The notes beneath the pieces are model-generated. The model ran no database searches and was not told the DNA's origin. It saw only the letters and a program-made list of their open reading frames with translations. A stretch of DNA of 64,000 bases. Source: Osedax fenrisi. Lineage: Eukaryota; Annelida; Polychaeta; Sabellida; Siboglinidae. Below are positions 61,259 through 64,000 of this stretch, one piece after another (position 1 is the first letter of the stretch; each line of letters begins with the position of its first letter). Made by a program: the position numbers and the translations under genes. The stretch lies in assembly GCA_964019155.1 (NCBI GenBank), contig OZ025242.1, positions 1,601,694 through 1,665,693 of the forward strand, given 5' to 3'.

Positions 61259-62401
61259 CTAGTATACCATAGCTATAGCTATAGATAATGATGACGTAAC
61301 ATATCGAGTAAACCCTACGCAACCCCCCCCCCATCAGATTTACACACACATGGTAGACATCCGTGGCGGTATAACAGCTCTGGAGGCGGCTCCGGGTCGC
61401 TTCCGGTCGTTAGATTCGGCCGGAGATTTCGCCCAGACTCGGACTAACGGAGTACTCACCGTAGTAGTGGAGAAGCCGAATGGAGACCCGTTGACCATCG
61501 CCAGACCGTACCATCTGTTCTTCGACGTCGACTCGCTGAGATTGAAGTTGAACCAAGCAGGTCGGTATCGTGGGTCACGTGTAGTGGCTTGTAGATAATC
61601 GTATAGTGGCGCCACCTATATGGTAGCGCCGTCTAGTGGTAGCTCTAGCGGTGGTTGTGACTCACTTTATATCTCTATATCGCAGCGCATTTTTAATATT
61701 TGAAAGTGGGGGAACGAATTCCGAAATAATGATATTTTTTTCGATCGTAAAAAAGTATACAATAGCTCAATTATATAACGTACCCTTTTTCTGATCTGTA
61801 TAGCGTATTGTTCTATTGTACTTCTACATATGTACGTTGTTTTTTAATGATATAACGTACCTCAAATATATAGTCTACGCCTTTTGTGGACACTAGCCTA
61901 CCTTCCTTATCGTTGTTATACTTTCATGAAAGTGCGAGAGACCCGAGTCCAACTCCAGGCGGTTCTTGAGTTTTCTCTCTCTCGTTTATTAAGAACTTAA
62001 TAAACTATTAATCGAAATACAAGACAAAAATGGTACTATTCGTTTTGTGGTCCTCATAGTTTTCTATTTATACACCATGTATAAGTATACGACTTCTCGA
62101 GGGGTCCATTCGTATCCGCTATTCGCGTTCGTATCGAGGTTCAATCGTAGAAGTATGTAGTCTATTTATAGATTTATAAACGTACGCTGAATACAAATCT
62201 CTGGTTTATAAACATACGTAACCGATGATCTCATCGCTAACAGTGTACGAAGCGCAGGTGTACAGTATAGACGGCAAAACGGGCAGCTGGAACTACGTAG
62301 ACACGGCGACCACCCATATGGCGAGACGTCGGAAGCGAGCCCTGGCCACCATCGACTTCGCCGTCATGAAGGCCGACGGCACTTACTTCAGTATTCAACA
62401 G
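45094..62401 (+). CDS. CILP-like secreted matrix protein with CBM14 domain (partial gene, 12 exons)
   Basis: Joining 45094-45181, 49418-49633, 52166-52288, 53130-53252, 53670-53778, 56296-56450, 56935-57081, 57389-57658, 59249-59361, 60565-60744, 61338-61560 and 62244-62401 gives 1905 bases, 635 codons, with no stop and every intron GT-AG. Order: signal peptide (1-25), CBM14 chitin-binding module (about 35-100), carboxypeptidase-regulatory-like beta domain (about 105-182), Ig domain (about 186-271, C207, W220, C252), Cys-rich linker (about 277-355), second regulatory-like domain (about 360-430), beta-rich regions (430-580) and an RRRKR furin-type site (610-614). The beta domain, Ig and Cys-rich order, and the furin site after a TGxW block, match what I recall of cartilage intermediate layer protein, an extracellular-matrix protein cleaved by furin. 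The C-terminal part lies past the window. The N-terminal CBM14 replaces the vertebrate WxxW/thrombospondin modules. Confidence 0.75.
46605..46938 (+). repeat. 19-bp minisatellite (GGTAGTGGCAAGTGGTGCA)n
   Basis: About 17 copies of a 19-base unit with few changes. Because 19 is not a multiple of three and the unit has no stop on the minus strand, overlapping open frames of up to 139 codons (repeating CHYLHHLPLPAPLA) arise there. They are not genes. The block is G-rich on the gene's sense strand. Confidence 0.95.
47476..47520. repeat. (AT)n microsatellite in intron 1
   Basis: About 22 pure AT units. Confidence 0.95.
48178..48310 (+). mobile_element. Interspersed repeat family F, copy 3
   Basis: Plus-strand order ATATATAGTTTATTAGGTAA, ACAACACAATAAATAAAC, AATAGATATGAATTGATACCC(AG), TTCGACATGGTACAACAATT and CACTGGGTTTACATAT is the same as the reverse complement of 25431-25612. 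The first 95 bases correspond to the arms of the foldback at 38391. Confidence 0.65.
49418..49633 (+). CDS. Exon 2: CBM14 (peritrophin-A-like) chitin-binding module
   Basis: This 216-base exon is phase 1 at both ends (acceptor CCGCAG, donor GTTAGT) and encodes residues 30-101. It holds ten cysteines (35, 42, 46, 57, 60, 66, 77, 91, 98, 100). The core reads KDGDYQTCHSCEVYMTCSNG, then a Cys, LVWDDALHRCEY and a final Cys. This is the six-cysteine CBM14 pattern with its aromatic residues and the L-x-W/F-D...C end. CBM14 modules bind chitin in peritrophic membranes, cuticle and molluscan shell matrix. A symmetrical 1-1 exon holding a whole domain is the form expected for exon shuffling. The extra N-terminal cysteines and CKC tail are additions to the usual six. 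Confidence 0.85.
51300..51400. promoter_or_regulatory. E-box cluster in intron 2
   Basis: CACGTG occurs near 51318, 51332 and 51364, two of them extended as CACGTGAC, within a CpG-rich patch next to GCGCGTGCGCG. This resembles binding sites for bHLH-zip factors (USF, TFE or MITF type) and could be an intronic enhancer. The same extended word occurs in the CpG-rich patch near 13.8-14.1 kb. Confidence 0.35.
51914..52120 (+). repeat. Local direct repeat and AAAGGGTTT hairpins
   Basis: A segment TTTACCGAACTCTTTAATCG followed by TATTTCGTATATAACTAAAG at 51914-51957 recurs with changes at 52073-52118. Between them AAAGGGTTT and its complement occur several times, including a hairpin at 51947-51973. 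The block ends about 45 bases before exon 3. Confidence 0.65.
52166..52288 (+). CDS. Exon 3: first half of a regulatory-like beta domain
   Basis: 123 bases, phase 1-1, residues 102-142: DHCSTTLYCGRTVVV, then NNVDILDAFNG and TTTDFLG. Two cysteines precede a strand pattern VxxVxILDAxxGDVLTTTDxxG. Together with exon 4 this resembles the carboxypeptidase-regulatory-like (transthyretin-like) fold, in which a small motif is followed by TDxxGxF. In CILP such a domain precedes the Ig domain. Donor is GTAAGT, the strongest in the gene. Confidence 0.7.
52289..53129 (+). other. Intron 3, purine-rich start with second donor-like site
   Basis: Bases 52289-52560 are strongly purine-rich (GGGAGAG, GGGGAAGGGG). 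GTAAGTGTTGAGGG at 52346 closely copies the true donor GTAAGTGTTTGAGGG at 52289, 57 bases away, but the extension would meet an in-frame TAG. Open frames here, plus and minus, are compositional. (GT)n and (AT)n tracts follow at 52677-52710 and 53056-53083. Acceptor is TATGTAG. Confidence 0.65.
53130..53252 (+). CDS. Exon 4: second half of the first beta domain
   Basis: 123 bases, phase 1-1, residues 143-183: GRFTIRRVGAPQLLNIASKY, then HITTTVKADMVIELILI. It completes TDxxGRF and supplies strands ending in a VIELILI segment, as in regulatory-like domains that end with a hydrophobic V-x-L strand. Another GT (GTAATC after GACATG at 53231) was rejected as donor because it gives phase 0. Exon 5 needs phase 1, and the GTTAGT at 53253 supplies it. 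Confidence 0.7.
53253..53669 (+). other. Intron 4 with AAT/ATT-rich repeat
   Basis: Bases 53338-53470 are imperfect AAT, ATT and mirror-symmetric triplet repeats able to fold. The acceptor is CCAATCCACAG with a short pyrimidine stretch. Confidence 0.65.
53670..53778 (+). CDS. Exon 5: N-terminal half of the Ig domain
   Basis: 109 bases, entering in phase 1 and leaving in phase 2, residues 184-220 (last codon split). Reads TPVFTEEPTSAKVFVG, then HSLTLRCEADSEPRPYQFIW. Typical Ig signature: GxSLTLRCEAxxxPxPxxxWYK, with Cys207 and the core Trp220. The tryptophan codon is split TG|G by the intron. The donor GTATGTG is the first of thirteen near-identical copies (see the minisatellite that follows). 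Confidence 0.85.
53765..54375 (+). repeat. Minisatellite made of the exon-5 end plus its splice donor
   Basis: The last 17 or so bases of exon 5 (CTTATCAATTCATATG) with the donor GTATGTG and about 25 following pyrimidine-rich bases are repeated twelve further times. Alternating unit types are 45 bases (TATCAATTC...TGACAATATC) and about 50-52 bases (TATAAATTC...TGGCAATATCTC with a longer C run). Twelve of the thirteen retain CATATGGTATGTG; one reads GTATATG. The 172-codon open frame at 53916-54434 is a by-product. Confidence 0.95.
55653..55719. repeat. (AT)n microsatellite in intron 5
   Basis: About 33 AT units flanked by mirrored CGTG/CACGAG-like words that extend the palindrome (TATATAC...GTATATA). 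Confidence 0.95.
56099..56169 (+). repeat. 15-bp tandem repeat (CAGGTGGACAGTGGT)n
   Basis: Four and a half perfect copies. The unit is a multiple of three and open in several frames, giving spurious repetitive ORFs. Located about 125 bases before exon 6. Confidence 0.95.
56296..56450 (+). CDS. Exon 6: C-terminal half of the Ig domain
   Basis: 155 bases, phase 2 in and phase 1 out, residues 220-271. Completes Trp220 and reads YKDDVEYTSFDTPTEHDISV then AEEIHNVYHCVAFSIFNNIS and QKAHVTFE. The YKDD after Trp, the DxSVIxAEExHNxYxCVAxxxxN block with Cys252, and the final VTF strand are canonical for I-set/C2 Ig folds. The acceptor is CTCCAG and the donor GTAGCC. Confidence 0.85.
56451..56934 (+). 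other. Intron 6 with possible coding remnant and (AT)n
   Basis: Holds AT tracts at 56477-56527 and 56840-56885. Between an acceptor-like TTGACTTCAG (ending 56813) and the second tract, the sequence would read ESNYNFCSND in the phase required after exon 6. The frame then runs through the AT repeat and stops. See the finding on exon 7. Confidence 0.55.
56935..57081 (+). CDS. Exon 7: start of the cysteine-rich linker
   Basis: 147 bases with phase 1 at both ends if the acceptor is GACACAG at 56928-56934, residues 272-320: AVEKKCTTVIKNWVKLPDGF, then LTGETILDVGYCNNGPCIP. The pattern LPDG...ILDVGxCxxxxC resembles the Cys-rich segment after the Ig domain in CILP. The acceptor is poor in pyrimidines. 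Coding-like sequence continues upstream (YVDNSPNDT) up to an (AT)n tract, so the true exon may start earlier. Donor GTTAGT. Confidence 0.65.
57082..57388 (+). other. Intron 7
   Basis: Contains an (AT)n tract at 57179-57218 and ATATATGGTC words near 57306-57365 (three copies). Acceptor CTGACAG. Confidence 0.65.
57389..57658 (+). CDS. Exon 8: cysteine-rich segment and second regulatory-like domain
   Basis: 270 bases, phase 1-1, residues 321-410. Begins GYCCQADDVQTYLADNGKGD, then QIQTCGCLPCNRR with a CC and CxCxxC arrangement. It continues as YLVRGTLMDLYGACSMVDCD and SDGKKFDVTDRGHFEFMTSA. The second half is again the regulatory-like pattern, VRGTLxDxxG...TDxxGxFxF, with an extra disulphide pair (C374 and C379). 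In CILP a comparable CC...CxC block precedes such a domain. Donor GTTAGT. Confidence 0.75.
57911..58321 (+). repeat. 23-bp tandem array (GTGTACAATGTTTAGTGTACAAT)
   Basis: About 18 copies of a 23-base unit in which TGTACAATGT-type palindromic words occur twice, followed by irregular relatives to about 58500. There are no unique spacers, so it is not CRISPR-like. The core word is shared with the arrays at 2.7 and 9.4 kb. Confidence 0.9.
58609..58695 (+). repeat. 10-bp tandem array (CTCRCACTAT)
   Basis: About nine copies alternating CTCGCACTAT and CTCACACTAT, ending in CTCGCATTAT. Confidence 0.9.
59122..59239 (+). repeat. 18-bp array (TTTGACCATTGATTATCT) abutting the exon 9 acceptor
   Basis: Six to seven units run to within 10 bases of the AG of exon 9. 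The last, altered unit (ATTGATTGTCTTTAAACAATAG) supplies the acceptor's own pyrimidine stretch. Each unit has TTGAC and TTGAT, which fit the loose animal branchpoint consensus yUnAy, and a short TCTTTG pyrimidine run. Confidence 0.85.
59249..59361 (+). CDS. Exon 9: end of the second regulatory-like domain
   Basis: 113 bases, phase 1 in and phase 0 out, residues 411-448: GNIVFEVKSASFMPKLVSLD, then NPEMIVQYGDQHKNTM. The VFEVKSxxFxPKxVxLDI strand completes the fold begun in exon 8. Donor GTTAGT follows the ATG codon. Confidence 0.75.
59362..60564 (+). other. Intron 9, starts with (GGT)-rich minisatellite
   Basis: Bases 59370-59790 are GGT/GAT triplet-rich (GGTGGTGATGGTGGGGTTGG), beginning 9 bases after the donor. 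Several Val/Met open frames are artefacts. The remainder is AT-rich. Acceptor is CCTCTACCACGCAG. Confidence 0.7.
60565..60744 (+). CDS. Exon 10: beta-rich region
   Basis: 180 bases, phase 0-0, residues 449-508: MIRCSLEMVRKPAGEQFQTY, then GISFRVKLRNSSLSSPINVK, then IEPNSIVDSTGELYDGLVK. Alternating hydrophobic residues suggest beta strands. It contains a possible N-glycosylation site (NSS). Corresponds in position to the region of CILP between the second regulatory-like domain and the furin site. The donor is GTCGGT after AAG. Confidence 0.7.
60745..61337 (+). other. Intron 10 with a small TIR element
   Basis: Besides the 132-base inverted-repeat element it has an (AT)n tract near 61233-61258 and a run of C just before the acceptor (CCATCAG). 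Confidence 0.7.
60809..60940. mobile_element. 132-bp MITE-like element with long inverted ends
   Basis: The left arm (TAATTTTGGGGTACGTTTTT and TGTAACGTACCACAGTACC) and the right arm are inverted copies of about 40 bases with few differences. TAATAC-like sequence lies at both outer edges. Centre of about 50 bases. Non-coding; inserted in intron 10. Confidence 0.65.
61338..61560 (+). CDS. Exon 11: beta-rich region before the cleavage site
   Basis: 223 bases, phase 0 in and phase 1 out, residues 509-582: IYTHMVDIRGGITALEAAPG, then RSLDSAGDFAQTRTNGVLTV and KPNGDPLTIARPYHLFFDVD. The order VDxRGG...AAPxxFxxLDSxGxFxxxxTxGxxxVxV...L agrees with the pre-cleavage region of CILP as I recall it. The minus-strand open frame here is a shadow. 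Donor GTCGGT, as in exon 10. Confidence 0.75.
61561..62243 (+). other. Intron 11 with family-B SINE
   Basis: Contains the second family-B SINE. Acceptor is CTCATCGCTAACAG at 62230-62243. Confidence 0.7.
61955..62146 (+). mobile_element. tRNA-derived SINE, family B, copy 2 (decayed head)
   Basis: Shares with 42428-42712 the order TTTATTAAGAACTTAATAAAC, AAATACAAGACAAAAATG, GTGGTCCTCAT, GGGGTCCATTCGTATCCGC and TATT. The tRNA-like head upstream (about 61870-61955) is barely recognisable, with GAGTCCAACTCC at the B-box position. Confidence 0.65.
62244..62401 (+). CDS. Exon 12: TGxW block and furin-type cleavage site
   Basis: 158 bases, phase 1 in and phase 0 out, residues 583-635: VYEAQVYSIDGKTGSWNYVD, then MARRRKRALATIDFAVMKAD and TYFSIQQ. 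The V-x-DxxTGxW strand followed by RRRKR (610-614) matches the site where furin-type proteases cut CILP into two chains. The residues after the site start the C-terminal chain. The donor is CAG|GTTTGA (62402). The frame would stop two codons into the intron, so the gene continues in exons outside the window. Confidence 0.75.
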
Positions 62402-62481
62402 GTTTGACCGCTTGACCGGTGAGGTGTTGGTGATAGTGGCCAACTAGGGGCAGGGGCAGGGGCGGGGGGTATAACCCGCGT

Positions 62482-62588
62482 TGTTGTTATTATTATATCT
62501 GTTGAGGAGTTCGTTAACCATTCCGGTATCTTTACTTGTAGCCAAATAGCTTTACTGTTCCTTTGAAGCCGCGTTCGCGTTAATGTCT
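62482..62588 (-). mobile_element. tRNA-derived SINE, family A, copy 5 (3' fragment)
   Basis: Keeps the tail (TTGTTATTATTAT) and body (GAGGAGTTCGTTAACCATTC, then CTTTACTGTTCC and TTTGAAGCCGCGTTCGCGTT), corresponding to the 3' half of the family. The tRNA head is absent. Same orientation as copies 1-4. Confidence 0.6.
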
Positions 62589-63297
62589 ATATATATATAT
62601 ATATATATCAGAATACTGAGATCTATAGAGTATCTTTATACGATTAAGTAGAGTTAATGTAGCTGACCTCGGTTGTACTACTGACCTAGACTACTACGAG
62701 GCTAGATTACTGACATCGCATGCGCTTGTATTCAGTTAGCTCGGCTTCACGTCGCTAATAGACCACACGATGTGCGCTAGCTATACGATAAGCGTTAACT
62801 TTGATGCCTTACTCTCGTGTAAGAATATAGTCTAATATATATAGCTAACTCATATATATATATATATATATATATCTAATAGATATTATCTACCCCTATT
62901 GATATCTAACCTAGCTTGCCTATATGTATCTTACCATATATGGTATACCTATAGGTTAATAATAATTAATCGATTACTAAAATGTCATATTTCTAAACAC
63001 ATATATATATAAGTTCGTAGTTATTTATATATCTGGTAGAGTGTATAATGTAGGCCATTGTTGCAACTTTACTATCGCTCTTAATCGGTCGCTTGTATTG
63101 ATATGTTCATCGGTAATAGTACTGGAGATATTTACATGAGTACAATCAATTACAAATGGTAGTTTTTGTCTAGTATATGTTATTCGTAATCTATAGACAC
63201 TACCGATGCATTATTAATATATTAAATACTATCTTCATTCAAGGTTTACGTATACGTAAAGTACCATATCGATTACATTTTATATCGCGATTGTAAT

Positions 63298-63341
63298 GTA
63301 TATGTAAATGTATATGTATATGTACATGTATATGTAAATGT

Positions 63342-63391
<50 letters not shown>

Positions 63392-63464
63392 CATGTATAT
63401 ATGTAAATGTATATGTAAATGTATATGTAAATGTATATGTATATGTACATGTATATGTAAATGT

Positions 63465-63508
<44 letters not shown>

Positions 63509-63526
63509 CATGTATATATGTAAATG

Positions 63527-63545
<19 letters not shown>
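63298..63545. repeat. Tandem duplication of about 123 bp, TATATGTAAATG-rich
   Basis: A block of TATATGTAAATG/TATATGTACATG words followed by (AT)n and ATTACATGTATATATG occurs twice in tandem (starting near 63301 and 63424). A 105-codon minus-strand frame across it is an artefact. Confidence 0.85.
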
Positions 63546-63563
<18 letters not shown>

Positions 63564-64000
63564 TATGTATAGTATCATATACAGTATCATATATGATAGT
63601 ATAGTATATAGTACCTATATAGTATCATGAGTATGTGTAATTCAGGCGTTCTAAGATGCGATATTCTATAGCTATAAGTGATACCTATAGGTGACTACTG
63701 TTAAATAAAGCCCATAGGCATGTATTCCTGTTCTACGGTGTGTAGGGTATTCCTGTGTATAGGAGTAATACATGAATATCAATATGAATACGTATAGCTA
63801 TATAAAGCTATTCCAAAGATTTCTCGAATGTATACCAAGAATATATTCTTCGCAAAATCTTTGGATATTCATAGATATATATATAGAACTATACGGTAAT
63901 AATCACTTTGAACACTCTCGATTGCGTAATATTACACAAAAACAAAAACTTAAATCAGAGACTTAATTTAATAACGATATATATTAAACACGACGTCGTA

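Larger units (their letters stand above)
62402..64000 (+). other. Intron 12 (incomplete), repeats only
   Basis: Begins with a G-rich stretch (GGGGCAGGGGCAGG). Holds a SINE-A remnant, AT tracts, a duplicated block (63301-63545) and a small inverted repeat (63811-63870, CCAAAGATTT arms). The 64-codon frame at 63772 has no recognisable content. I found no further exon. Confidence 0.55.

Noticed and set aside
61340..61615. 91-residue minus-strand ORF over exon 11
   Set aside because: Antisense shadow of a GC-rich coding exon; similarly 49390-49572 over exon 2 and 62237-62443 over exon 12.

Overview
The window is eukaryotic, animal nuclear DNA. It is very AT-rich and crowded with (AT)n microsatellites, tRNA-derived SINEs, non-LTR retrotransposon pieces and DNA-transposon relics. 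It carries one clear spliced gene whose exons are GC-richer than its introns. The gene encodes a secreted multidomain extracellular-matrix protein, which points to a metazoan. The repeat content and the chitin-binding module suggest a marine invertebrate, perhaps a lophotrochozoan such as a mollusc or brachiopod. That placement is inference; nothing in the sequence fixes the species.

Layout. 0-8 kb: a G-rich edge block, a weak candidate promoter with a short first exon, a decayed LINE endonuclease fragment (minus strand) and the first copy of a tRNA-derived SINE (family A). 9-13 kb: a heptamer array, a degenerate GTACCCTAA array and a complete 1.9-kb hAT-type element with 18-bp inverted ends and an exact 8-bp target duplication. 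16.6-24 kb: a candidate 7.4-kb pogo/Tigger-like element with near-identical inverted ends, TA flanks and a transposase exon remnant. Nested in it are a SINE and two tiny palindromic insertions (42 and 34 bp), both flanked by 8-bp duplications. 25-36 kb: paired small MITEs, a LINE C-terminal relic, CpG-rich islands with TATA boxes but no identified gene, and two more repeat elements. 38.4-41.7 kb: a foldback repeat, then a nearly intact but 5'-truncated LINE (endonuclease plus reverse transcriptase) with one frame break and a 160-bp TTA tail.

45.0-62.4 kb (plus strand) holds the main gene. I could join 12 exons (1905 coding bases, 635 residues) in which every splice phase agrees. Order: signal peptide, CBM14-type chitin-binding module, a carboxypeptidase-regulatory-like beta domain, an Ig domain split at its core tryptophan, a cysteine-rich segment, a second regulatory-like domain, further beta-rich regions and an RRRKR furin-type site. 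The 3' part lies beyond the window. This arrangement resembles cartilage intermediate layer protein (CILP), but with a CBM14 module at the N-terminus in place of the vertebrate WxxW and thrombospondin modules. Most larger introns carry their own tandem repeat. One (intron 5) has copied the exon-5 end plus its splice donor twelve times, and another (intron 8) runs a branchpoint-like repeat right up to the acceptor.
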